From: Colias croceus
Lineage: Eukaryota > Arthropoda > Insecta > Lepidoptera > Pieridae
Length of the DNA stretch: 64,000 nucleotides
Assembly (NCBI RefSeq): GCF_905220415.1
Contig: NC_059548.1
Location: 6,512,501 to 6,576,500, forward strand
Reading direction: 5' to 3'
Shown here: piece by piece, positions 48,254 through 59,360 of the stretch
How positions within the stretch are numbered: position 1 is the stretch's first letter
How the letters are laid out: each line of letters opens with the position of its first letter
The notes under the pieces: model-generated
Databases searched by the model: none
What the model was told of the DNA's origin: nothing
What the model saw: only the letters and a program-made list of their open reading frames with translations
Program-made: the position numbers and the translations under genes

Positions 48254-49984
48254 GGGTAAACGCAGGTATTAACGACCCCTCTAAGGCAATTTCAAAATCA
48301 ACCATATTTTTTAAGTATACTGGTTCTTCTAAAGATTTATAATTTCATTTTATATGCTAGTGTTATGTATAAAAAATGTATTTATTGAAGCAAATACATT
48401 CTAATAAAGGATTATCTTGTAAAAAATAATTTACAATGTGACTTAGTCGATTGTTGCTATTACCGACCCATAAAAACGGCTGTGAAGCTATTAACGATTT
48501 TTATGCAGCTATTCCCGATCGTATGTGAGAGGAAGCCTTTTTCCAGCAATGGAATGTATAGAAGCTAGTGATGATGATGATTACCGATCTTAATAAAATG
48601 AAATAAAAATGCAAATATATTCGTATTTTTTTATTGTAGTTATTTTTAATAAAACAAATGAGTACTTTTTAGTAATGAACTAAATAATTACAAACTTTTA
48701 AATTAATCAACATAATACTATTAATATATGTACATATATTAAATTAAGGATTTCAAACTCTAGGATATTTCGTTATGCTATTTGATTGATTGCTTCGGCG
48801 AGTTGTGTTTTACTGTATACTTTTCGCCGCTTTCGTGGCTCCATATTTCTGGAAAAAATATACCTAATTATATGTTTTATGTTAATTGAACCTAAAAAAA
48901 ATATAATTTTTAATAGGCACCTATTATGTCATAAAAGTAATAAAAATATATTTGCACGCTCAATTACGAGCGGAATGTTTAAGGATCAATATTATCTGTA
49001 TATACAAACATCTTTATTCTACATTCTGCAAATAAAGCAATTTGAATTTGAATTTGTAGATGAGAAACTAAACAATCTATATTCGATCGGTAATAGCTTC
49101 CTATAGTTGCTATTGCCGACCCACATGGGTCGGTATTAAAGTATGTAAGTATAAACCTAAATTGTATTACCGACCCATAAAAAAATGGTTATTTTAATTC
49201 ATTTGACCATCAGACTATAAAATAGATTATAATTGATTAATGTCATACAAAATATGAACAAATGCATATTGTTTAAACAAAAAAAAACAATGATTTACTA
49301 CTGTAACTATTCGATAGGGATCCTCGAAAATATCATAACTTTGTATAAATTGACAACGCTAAAAGACACAACACTAGACAAAAAAGTTTAGTCGCTAATA
49401 GATTTTTATGAAGACTCATAGCTTAGATTTAAACTGGTCCATAAGACCACTTGTGTTAGTGTGATATAATAACATAAAAGAAAATAAAACAAAAAGTTAC
49501 GTTGCTGCCATTGCCGACTTACGGGTCGTTGATACCTGCCACGACTTAAACTGGTGAAGCTAACACCGTCCCATTTTAATTTTAAGTTTTATCGTTTCAA
49601 ATTACTTTTTATTAATAAAATGTTGTAAGAAATGAAAAGTTGACACTTAAATGCATTGACATTTAGTAATATAAATTAAAGTATAGATGTCATTTGTTTG
49701 TAAATGTCTTAAAAAGATACTCACAGTACTTACCCGAAGGAACAACGGAACAGTACGACACGTCCTGCTTCCACGCTACCCCGCAGCAACTTACGCATTT
49801 TAACTCTTTTTTGCTCAGTTACTCACTCTAACGTTAAAGTATACGATGCTCAATTAATACATTCGTGTATAACTTTGCCTACCTATAGCTAGAATAGTTC
49901 TGGAAACGTTTAAATTTCGAATTACTTTTATAGGTCGGTAATACCTTCAGATTTTCGATGGGTCGTTGATAGCTGCGTTTACCT
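48254..49984. mobile_element. 1.7-kb TA-flanked element with repeated ATTACCGACCCAT-type motifs
   Basis: The left end GGGTAAACGCAGGTATTAAC and the right end (inverse AGGTAAACGCAGCTATCAAC) lie inside TA (48252-48253 and 49985-49986). Motifs of the type GCTATTACCGACCCAT or complement recur near 48458, 48577, 49113, 49127, 49170, 49510, 49525, 49932 and 49960. There is no transposase frame. The plan resembles the element at 31957-32958. Confidence 0.75.
48531..48581 (+). mobile_element. SINE 3' end fragment
   Basis: CCAGCAATGGAATGTATAGA followed by GTGATGATGATGA matches the 3' end plus tail of the SINEs at 1381-1689 and 2132-2477. The tRNA-like head is missing. It is nested in the 48254-49984 element. 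Confidence 0.6.
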
Positions 49985-49986
49985 TA

Positions 49987-51883
49987 TTATCAAATAATAA
50001 AGCAAGACATATTTCCTCAAACTTTCCTTATTTTTCAACACTTTATGAATAATAAAGAGACAATTTAAGGAGACAATATTTCAAAGATCTCTGAGTATCT
50101 TAGTTTATAAATGACAAATAGTATATCTGAGCCCTTAAAAAAGTTTAACATTCCATGTAGGTCCTAAGGTTAGGAGCCCATTATATTCGTTGATAACATT
50201 GTGAAATGATAAATGAGTATACAATGAGGTCTAGTTAACACACAATTGTCAGAGCACACATCAGCCAACGTTAATCTAATTCATCAAATGTTAATATATT
50301 CAGGGATGTACTATTTATTTTCATTTACTTTATTTATTTATACAACAGCCCATTAAACAAATACTCAATACTCGAATATAGACACTTGTGGTTATAGGAA
50401 AAATCACATTCAAATTTAAATTTTGGCGTAAATATAAAAAACAACAAACTCACCAAGTCATCTAAAGTGGGAATTTCTTTCAAATTTATCGTTTATGACA
50501 AATTTACATTAAAACTCAATGTACCTATGAAAACCCTATATCGCAATACAGTAAAACATTAGTAAACTTTACAAAATGTCGTAATCGTTGGATAGGTGAA
50601 TAACCACGTCAATGGCACGAAAATACATCTGTGATCACATAACAAAGGCAAAGAATAAAAACCATTGAGCTAATCGTCTTATAAAATTCAATCAATGACA
50701 GACGGAGAATGGTCTATCCCACGTCCCAGGAGAAAAAGGGAAATGGGGCTTTAAAAGTGATCAGTAGGTGTAGTCTCGACACTAATCGACATCGATATCG
50801 ACCGAAATCGGTCGGTAACTAACGATTATCAGTAACCAATCAGTAACTATAGTATAGACCTAAAAAATTTAGTGTTCTTTTTCCAAGAAATTTAGCTTAG
50901 TTTTAGGGAATAGATAGTAAATTAAAATTAGTTATATTAATTTTCGCATTATTACAATTGCAATTGCATATAAAAAAAGCAAATTTTATGCACAAAAAAA
51001 CATGGCAGTTAATTTAATTTTAATCAAATTCGATATTTTTTATATCAATCGATTAATTAATGTTCTATTAATTACATATTCATGGAATCCAAAATTCCAT
51101 GTATGGCAATCTCTTTATTTACTTTTTTGACATTTGACATCAATCATCAATCATGAAAATAATATTTCTATCAAAATAAATATAAATTGTGTGTTTTCAA
51201 GAGGATAATTTTTAATTATGTTCTTAAAAGTCCTATAAATCTATTGGATAACAAATATCCTAAGAAAATATCAATCTGCGTTATGTTTTTATATAGTTAA
51301 AGCTATTAGTTTTAGTTTAGTAATATTTTGTTATTTGTGAAGTGCAATAAAATTCTAATCAAAAGACTCCAAAAGCTCTACAAGATAATTCTGCTCAATT
51401 CGAAGCCTTTTGAGAAATCTTTAAGACATCATAGAAACTGACGGAACTTAAACTAAGGACGGAACGGATAAATTGTATCACTTGTATTTTTAGCTTGTAT
51501 TATTATATTATGTGCATCATTGTATATTTTATTACAGTTAATAAGCAAAGGATGCAATGCAATTGATTTAGCGGTTCACGGTTAATATTATTTATGTGTT
51601 AAATATAAATATTTATCTATAAATTTTATATTTTACATATGAACAAGTTACTAGAATTATTATGTTGGTGAGGGGTGATGGTTTTGAGCCAAATTTTCAA
51701 CTACGCTATTATAAACTGTTAAATTAAAATTTTCTAATAAATTTTTTTCGTAATTGGATCGTTTTATTTTATTTGTATTCATCTGTATAATTTTATTATC
51801 CTAGAAGTTCAGAAAGAAATTTATCGAATTTTTAGGCTGAATGAATGCAGACAGCAGTAAACTATTCTAATATTTATTTAATA
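49987..51883. other. AT-rich gene-free stretch
   Basis: 50780-50830 contains palindromic CGATATCG/ACCGATTTCGGT-like words (ACCGAAATCGGTCGGT). Nothing else is recognised. Confidence 0.4.
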
Positions 51884-52066
51884 CTAGTCGTCCGCCCCGG
51901 CTTCGCCCGTGGTACATTTTTCGCAATAAAAGGTAGCCTATGTCCTTTCTCGGGTATCAAAATATCTCCATACCAAATTTCATGCAAATTGGTTCAGTAG
52001 AATAGGCGTGATTAAGTAACAGACAGACAGACAGAGTTACTTTCGCATTAATAATATTAGTATGGA
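51884..52066 (-). mobile_element. Non-autonomous Helitron, family A body with the GGGGCGGAC-type 3' end
   Basis: On the minus strand it starts TCCATACTAATATTATTAAT, has the core GGTATGGAGATATTTTGATA, and ends ACGGGCGAAGCCGGGGCGGAC before CTAG. It is shorter than the other family A copies because the CCCGGAAATCCCACGGGAAC part is missing. It is flanked by A and T. Confidence 0.75.
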
Positions 52067-52106
52067 TAAGTAATATGTACATATCTTATGAGGCTTCTGA
52101 ACATCT

Positions 52107-52277
52107 TCTTATAATATAAAAATGAATCGCAAAATGTGTTGGTAAGCGCATAACTCGAGAACGGCTGAACCGATTTCGATAATTCTTTTTTTATTATATT
52201 CCTTGAAGTACGAGGATGGTTCTTATGGAGAGAAAACGTAAACATGTACCACGGGCGAAGCCGGGGCGGACCGCTAG
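52107..52277 (+). mobile_element. Non-autonomous Helitron, family D
   Basis: It is closely similar to 45468-45641. It lies 40 bases from the opposed Helitron at 51884-52066, so the 5' ends of the two elements face each other. Confidence 0.8.
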
Positions 52278-52422
52278 TTTTCAATAACATTTTGAAACCA
52301 TCTTAAAAATAAAACATTATTTGTGTATTTTATTTTAATTGCAATAACATTAAATAAGAGAAAAAATTATTGCGTTTAATCATATAGCATCGGAAGTGTG
52401 AAATATCTTTTTTATTATAAAA

Positions 52423-52757
52423 CTAGCTTCCGCCCGCGATTCCGTCCGCGCGGAAAAATTAAGAAAAATTAAGATTTCTTTTTTCTACGTATTTTTCCGG
52501 GATAAAAAGTATCCTATTTTATGCCCAGGATAATAAGCTAAAAAGGATAATAATTATAACAAATTTCATCGAAATCGAACCGTTAGTTTTTATGTGATGC
52601 CTTCACATACAGACAGATAGACAGAAAGACAGACAAAAATTTTTTTAAATCACATATCTGGGTTTGGTATCGATCCAGTAACATCATCTGCTATTTATTT
52701 TTTCAATATTTGCAATGTACAGAATTGACACTTCTACAGATTTATTATATGTATAGA
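52423..52757 (-). mobile_element. Non-autonomous Helitron, family B (short form)
   Basis: On the minus strand it runs from TCTATACATATAATAAATC to the GGCGGAAGCTAG end, lacking the extra block of the long forms. It is flanked by A and T. Confidence 0.8.
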
Positions 52758-53261
52758 TTATAATAATCTATAATTTTTCCGATATTTTCAACCGTATCTA
52801 CAAACCCACACAAACCGTAAGGCCCTTCTCCCATTACGATACGCACAGGCGATTCAAGTATCCTGCAAGTCTCGGAGACTAGTCGCCGCGGAGTAACTCA
52901 CATTATCACATACATTTGTATGTAGGCTCGCACACTACGCTATCGGTATCCTACGCGTCCGCGACTAGCATCGCACGACTCACCATGTTGGTCGCTTTTG
53001 CGTCACGTCTCCCGCGTATCTCTTCGGTAGAAAAATAAAAATTTCTAATCATCATGAGTTGTAGTTCTCGTGCGGCTACAAATCTCTACAATTTATTTTT
53101 ATTTCAATATATGGATGAATCCAGTACTTCTTACTCTTATGTTGCCGTCTTCTATTTCTATAAAAAAGAAAAACTGCAAGAGCTTCTTCGTCACTGGAAT
53201 CGCTGATTGCTCGACATAACGACCTAACTGTTGTTACAATAAATAAATGATTATTATTATT

Positions 53262-54003
53262 TGTTTCTTTTCTTTTATTACTCCCTTTTCAGGGGTTTGT
53301 TTGCTAGGGGCGCGGGCTATTTAGCCAAGAGACCCTAGGTAACTTACGGTTCGATTTAAATATCGGTTACAGTAGTTTCGCTGTCACTAAGAAATTTTCG
53401 CACAATACGGCAGGTATTTAATATAGCTGCCTTTTGCATTGTAATGTATGCATTTTTTGGTAGATATAGAAGTTTCAGGCTATGGTGTAAATTAGTTGGG
53501 ATAACTCCCGTACATGACAAAACTATTGGAATAATGTAAACAGTCCTAAGGTTCCATATTCGGAGGATTTCTTCTTTTAGTTCGGTGTATTTGTGAAGCT
53601 TTTCGCTAATTGATTTTTGTATGTTGTGTGTGTTGGGTACGGTGACGTCAATGAGATAAGCAGTTTTTGTGATTTTATTTACGAGGGTTATATCTGGTCT
53701 ATTAAAATGAATAGTTTTATTGGTTAGAATAGCGCGGTCGAAATAGATTTTAGATGTTGGGCTATCTAATACGGGTTTTGGTTTATAATTGTAATATGGT
53801 ATAAGCTTTCCTTTATTAAAATTATATTTTACAGCTAACTTTTGATGAAGATAATGAGCTACCTGGTTGTGTCGATGTGTGTAATCATTTTGTGTTAAAC
53901 TAGAGCATGCTCCCGTAATGTGCTGTATGGTTTCGGGCTGTCTCTGGCATTTGCGGCATCTATCTGTTGGTATATTTTCTTTTAGTATGTATTTTTTGTA
54001 ATA
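53262..54003 (-). mobile_element. LINE 3' fragment (RLE-type, R4/Dong-like)
   Basis: This is a 5'-truncated copy. It has the C-terminal coding piece (54003-53356), a 90-base 3' UTR ending CCTGAAAAGGGAGTAATAAA, and an A/T-rich tail near 53265. The lack of upstream reverse transcriptase is expected from 5' truncation on insertion. Confidence 0.7.
53356..54003 (-). pseudogene. LINE ORF C terminus: zinc knuckle and restriction-like endonuclease
   Basis: A 215-residue frame without a start codon is open to its TAA. Cys16, Cys19, His28 and Cys33 form a C-x2-C-x8-H-x4-C knuckle (CRKC...QHITGAC). RHN follows at 44-46. A restriction-like nuclease pattern follows with RPDITLVNK (Pro103-Asp104) and LIDVTVPN (Asp119). 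This order is typical of the C-terminal part of R2/R4-group non-LTR retrotransposons. No stops interrupt it, so the insertion may be fairly recent. The piece begins only just before the zinc knuckle, so it cannot act alone. The first Met lies far downstream, so ATG-based searches miss the frame. Confidence 0.8.
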
Positions 54004-54172
54004 TTATTATATAACGTCCGCCCACAAAAACGAGGCACAATAATGATGAATTTAGTCATTTTTCAGTTGCATAATATGCGATCATCGGGTAGCGAGCAAA
54101 TATCTTACTAGTATTCTACTCGAGTATCGTACCTATTCTAGAAGTATCGTAAATCGTAATGGGTGAAGGGCT

Positions 54173-57100
54173 TTAGTTATCGAGATAGTCGAGATCAAAA
54201 CGTCGGTATCATAACGATTGACAATGTCAAAGAATAATTTGTTTTGACAACATTCGAATGTGTTGCAAAGAAATGATTTTCCAAATCCATGAAATCTATA
54301 TTTTATTTATTGTTCATATATTTACGGAATTGAAATAATAATGTTATTAATTTAGATAAAAATGCATTACTACAAGGCTATTATTATATAAATATTTTGA
54401 CGCATAACGGAAAGTTTTGTGAAGAATAAAAATTATAAACAAATATGTATCCATTGTATGCTTCCATCAAATTGGGGAGAGGTATTAAGCGACATCATTT
54501 TCATTGCTGAAGACGGGTCTATAAATTAGTTGTCGGTAATTACCGACTAATTTGTACAGACTACCGGTACAGGCAAATAATTTTATTCCTGGCTATTCTT
54601 TTTGATTTCTTTGTTGTGATTTGGAATTGCAATTTTATCCCTAACACAAATTACTCTTACTCTAGTATATTAATATATTTTTATTTTAGGTAAGAAATAG
54701 TTGAAAACAGGTTGTAGGTACAGTAAATTGATTCAAAATTTTTTGATGTAAGTATCTACCTATAAATAAAAAGCTTTTTATGTCTCAATTTAATTCAAAT
54801 CAATAATTATTGATTTTCATTGTATAAACTCGTTAAATAAACTAATGTCTTCGTTATTAAGAAATACTTCTGGAACATGCGGGCCGTCAGGAACAATTTA
54901 GAGGACGGTACGTGTTTCAATTGGCGCCAAGTGCTCAGTTCCGCGTATAAATGCTATTCGCATCTCTTTATGCATATGTGATTTATTTTTGCTCCTTTTA
55001 CGATTGCAAATGAAGTAAGCACCCTATTTCTTGTGCAAACTTAATCCTGAAATATTAGTTTCATTATTGAAACAAAAGACATAAAAAGTTCTTAAAGATA
55101 CAAGCTAAAAATTTACACAAATTACTCTGCCTAAAATAACCTAAGACAAGTCAAGAGAAAATCAAATATTTCAAATTCCCTCAATACTTGGAGCGAAATA
55201 ACAACATCGTTTCAATTTTAACGTCACTATTCAAACAATCTGAAGAACGAAAGCATCTTTTGATCCCTTCTGGCATTCTTTCGACGACACTGTTTAATTA
55301 TAGCTGTCTAATAAATTAACAGGATTTTACGTTATCGACTATTTGGCAAATAATCCTCTAATCAAACGCGAAGCCCGTATTCAGCGGTTTCGACAAAGCA
55401 ATTTCGCAAATTAATTATCAAAGCAAATTAACCCGGGACCGTTTACCAACTGTCTGTACTTTGCGCTCTATATGATCATTGAAGTTGTCATCGACATAAT
55501 TAGCACACGGATTAGTGTGTTTCTGCTCGTCAATGGCACATTATATTCCTAATTATTGGACTAAGTATAGAAAGTGAAGTCCCGTGTGTAGTAAAATGGT
55601 ATGTATACTTAACAGATGAATTTCTGAAATATGTAATAAACAATGTTGTTGATAATAAACAATGTGATTGATCATCCTTCTGGTTCAATTCAGGATCACA
55701 GGCCAATAGGCTAGGTTTTTTGATAGTATCAAAATTCCCTATCTTCTTAGATGAACGCTTGACCGAACAGTCTACCAAAGAGACAGCCCTTAAATGGAAC
55801 ATATGACCTGAAACCTTTATTGATAAAAAGTTAGAAAGAATAATCAGAAACAGTGTTCATTTTTAAATTTACATCAAAGCTTTCTCTGGCAATAAGAACA
55901 ATGTTCATTAAATCATTAATCAACCTCCCCTCACTAACAGGTTAATGAAAAAATATTAGTTACTTGGAAATAGTACGCTGCGTTCAAATATGTTATCAAG
56001 GAAGAGCAAACGCTGACTGTATCTAGACGGGCACGTATAAAATTTATTCCAGCGAAAAATTGTTTCCACAAAATTTAAAGTTGCCATCGCCTCGCCCTGC
56101 CATCGCGTCTGCGGAGCGAGTAAAAAGTTCGTATTTTATGTTGGAAGTGAGTCGGGCGGCAGAATGTATTATAGAACCTTTTCCACGTCGATAAGTAAAT
56201 GTTACCCTTGTCCCGGAGAGTTATAAACTGAAGGATGGCACATATGCCTATCTTTTCCCTGTCCCTTGGAATTTAGATGGATTAGAGTGTGGAATAAAAA
56301 CAAAGATGAGAACATTAGGTTTTATATGAATACACCTTTTATGAATGAGATGGTTTCATATAAAAAGTCTCGAGTATTTTTTTATGAAAAACATTGTTTA
56401 AAAAATCTTTTGCCAACGTTTTAAAATGAAACACCTATCTACCACGTCAGAGGAAGCGAATGCAAGACGTTTGCATATATATATTAATTGTTAAAAACTA
56501 GCAAAGCAGAGCAATTTGGCACAATTACATTTGTTCGTAAGCTTTTCCCGTAACTGCAACGATTTCACAGATGTTAAATATTCTTTAGAACGGTTGTTAT
56601 GTCTTTAGGGAAAAAAACTTTTTCAATTTTCATTCAAATGCCGTCTTGATAGCACTTAACACGGAAACATTGCCAAGATTTTCGGAGTCTACAGGAATTA
56701 AAGCGATTTCATAAATGTTATTCTGTTGAATTTTAACTTCGTGCAATAACATGTCCCATATTATAATCATACCTACTTATAAATAGACCATAATAGGTAT
56801 ATACTGTATTGTACTTCAAAATAAATTCTATATTAAGTTTCTTACCTACTTTTAGAATGCGAAGACAACCTACTAACTACGTATATTTACTTTTTCTGAA
56901 AAAAAAATACCTATAGAACCAATAAAAAAAATCTTGAAATAAGAACAACCAAAAAAAATTCGTAAAATTATTTTTTAAAGAACTAATTTTTACTTAGGTG
57001 TAGTTAATGTCATGGGCTTCTGTAAATAATTTATATGATAAATAATTTTAATCCCAAATAAAAGAAACAATAGAGTAACCATGATTCTTGAATTGAAGCC

Positions 57101-59298
57101 AAATAATGATTTTTTTATGTGGGTAGAATTATGTATTTCTAAAATAGCCAAACCTGAAATTAAGATAGTTTATCAGTAACTTATAAAAAAGCATGGATTA
57201 TAGAATAATATATTATGATTTTTAATAAAAAAATATCGATGTACATTATACGTGTGATAACAATAATTACTTATAATATGTTCAACGAGTGTTACGCCGA
57301 TCAACCGTTATAAAAATCCTACTCACACATTGCCATTCAAATAATAAAAGAATAGTCATAAAACGTTTCAAGATCATAGAATAATTTAATCATAAGTTAC
57401 TTAAAATAAAAAAAAGTATATAATATTAATCCAAACGACTAAAATGTTTCAAAATTCATTGTACAAAAAAGAATCTAGGAATACCTTTCTTCGTTCTCTT
57501 TCCCAGGTAACCGATGATTTATACCTCAATAACCTGTGTTCGTGTCACTTAGTTTCGAGTTCAAGGGGTGGCCCTTTGTTAGTTTGTGTGCCCTACGCAC
57601 CCCAACCGCTCTCAATGCAAAGCAAGATAAATTGTAGTCATCGCATAAACTATTACCGTTTTGTAGCCAAGTACTTTAGAAACGAAAGAATGTGGAATAA
57701 GTGAATTTGTTCCCTTTCAATATGTAATATTATAAAAGATCTTTGGTTTTTTATTTTTAGAAAAAAGTTAGAGAGGTGCTTCTAAGTCGTAGAATAATGT
57801 TACTAAAATCTAAACATATAAAAGTATAAGTATTTATATACTGTTTTCTACTATTCTGCACAATTGTACATGTGAATGATCTAATAATTCTATTATAATA
57901 GAATCTACTCATAATAAATCTTTGCACGGATATTATTGGCAACTCGCCAAATATATTCTTCAAAAGGCTCGAAAAAATATCATCGTTGGAAAGTGGCAGA
58001 ACTATACTCAGACTCAATTGAGATATTAATTAATATGTCAAATACAGAATTGAACTGGGAATCAGAACAAAAGCGGTTGAATAGTACGTTTTAATAATTT
58101 TGCGCACCAATGCTAGATAAAAACCGTGAATGAAATAGATAGCTTTTGAAATTGGCTTCTATTATAACATCACAGTTCAAACAAATACCTCTTTTTATAA
58201 ACCTTTCGATTCTATCAACTTCAGTTACGGAAAATTGTAAAATTGATTTTACCATGCAAGACGAAAAATTAATATTAAATAGGTATGTTGTGTAATTTTG
58301 TTTCTTAATTATGGGTATAAAATAGTAACTCATAATAATAACTTGAACAGTATTATGAAAATACAACATCCCGTTTTGTAACAATTACTTATAATAATAT
58401 GTAATGAAATAGATTTGTAATTTTTTTATATGAAAGAGTTTTTTCATATATTATATTTATAATACTTATGCCAATTCAAGTTCAAATGAAGTATAAAAGT
58501 AATTATTGTTATAAATATTATATTGTTTTCCTTATGTTGCCCCAATCCTTTATTGGCATAATACCTTCTTATCTGATACTTATATGTACAAATTTATCGT
58601 GTAAGATACTAAAAACTTCGCTAAACTAATCAACGAATCTCAAAACGAATCAACCTTATGACTCATTAACTACAAGGGCTAATTAAGAAAATAGACTCAT
58701 CATTAAAATATACTTTTAAAATCATTCAATATTCATGAAGCTTGTAACGCAAGGTGGCACCTTTCCTTATAAATTATTCCGGCCCCACTCGGATACCTAT
58801 TCCTTTGTCGCGCATTACATCTAATAGCGGCTTTAAATGTTTTACCTGTACGTGTGTATCCCGTATAAAACTAATGCGTATCGGCATGTCAAGGTCAACA
58901 TAAGACAATTAAACGCAAATGTGAAAGAATACAACACGAGTAAAACATGTTTGATCAATATCTGTGTCCTTGACATTAGAATCTCTCGTAAAACAGTTAA
59001 GCAAAATTCATGTCGTATTAATGCACCCACCTCGTTAGAAGATATTCCACAGTCCACACAAATAGATAGTTTAAATACACAACACGCACACGAGTTCTAG
59101 GGTGGTTCGGAAGTATTGTCACAGTAGTCCGCACGGCGCGTAATTTGTCGTTAGTATACTTGATCGACTACGTAGCGTAGCGATTCGTAGCGTACGCGCG
59201 TAGCTCTCGCGAGTGACTCCACTCCGAGCCCGGTTGCCACCGCGAATACGGACTGCGATGCATAGAGCAGCGAAACAGTGCAGATAAAACATTTGATT
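54173..59298. other. AT-rich gene-free stretch
   Basis: The one structure noted is an imperfect palindrome at 54523-54553 (TCGGTAATTACCGA core). No coding exon or repeat family is recognised. 59110-59280 is CpG-rich with repeated GTAGCG/TACGCG words. Confidence 0.45.
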
Positions 59299-59360
59299 CA
59301 AAATTCTATATAATGCTATGCAAAATTCTATATAATGCTATGCAAATTTCTATATTATGC
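59299..59360 (+). repeat. Tandem repeat, 22-bp unit, 2.8 copies
   Basis: The unit is CAAAATTCTATATAATGCTA plus TG. Two copies are perfect and the third has two changes. Confidence 0.9.

Larger units (their letters stand above)
52821..54172. mobile_element. Inverted-repeat element (PIF/Harbinger-like?) carrying a LINE fragment
   Basis: GGCCCTTCTCCCATTACGAT at the left pairs with the inverse of AGCCCTTCACCCATTACGAT at the right end. TAA lies left and TTA right. GATAC words recur in both subterminal zones. No transposase is seen. The centre is occupied by a minus-strand LINE 3' fragment. Confidence 0.55.

Noticed and set aside
52057..52290. 77-codon minus-strand open frame
   Set aside because: It is the reverse reading of the Helitron at 52107-52277.
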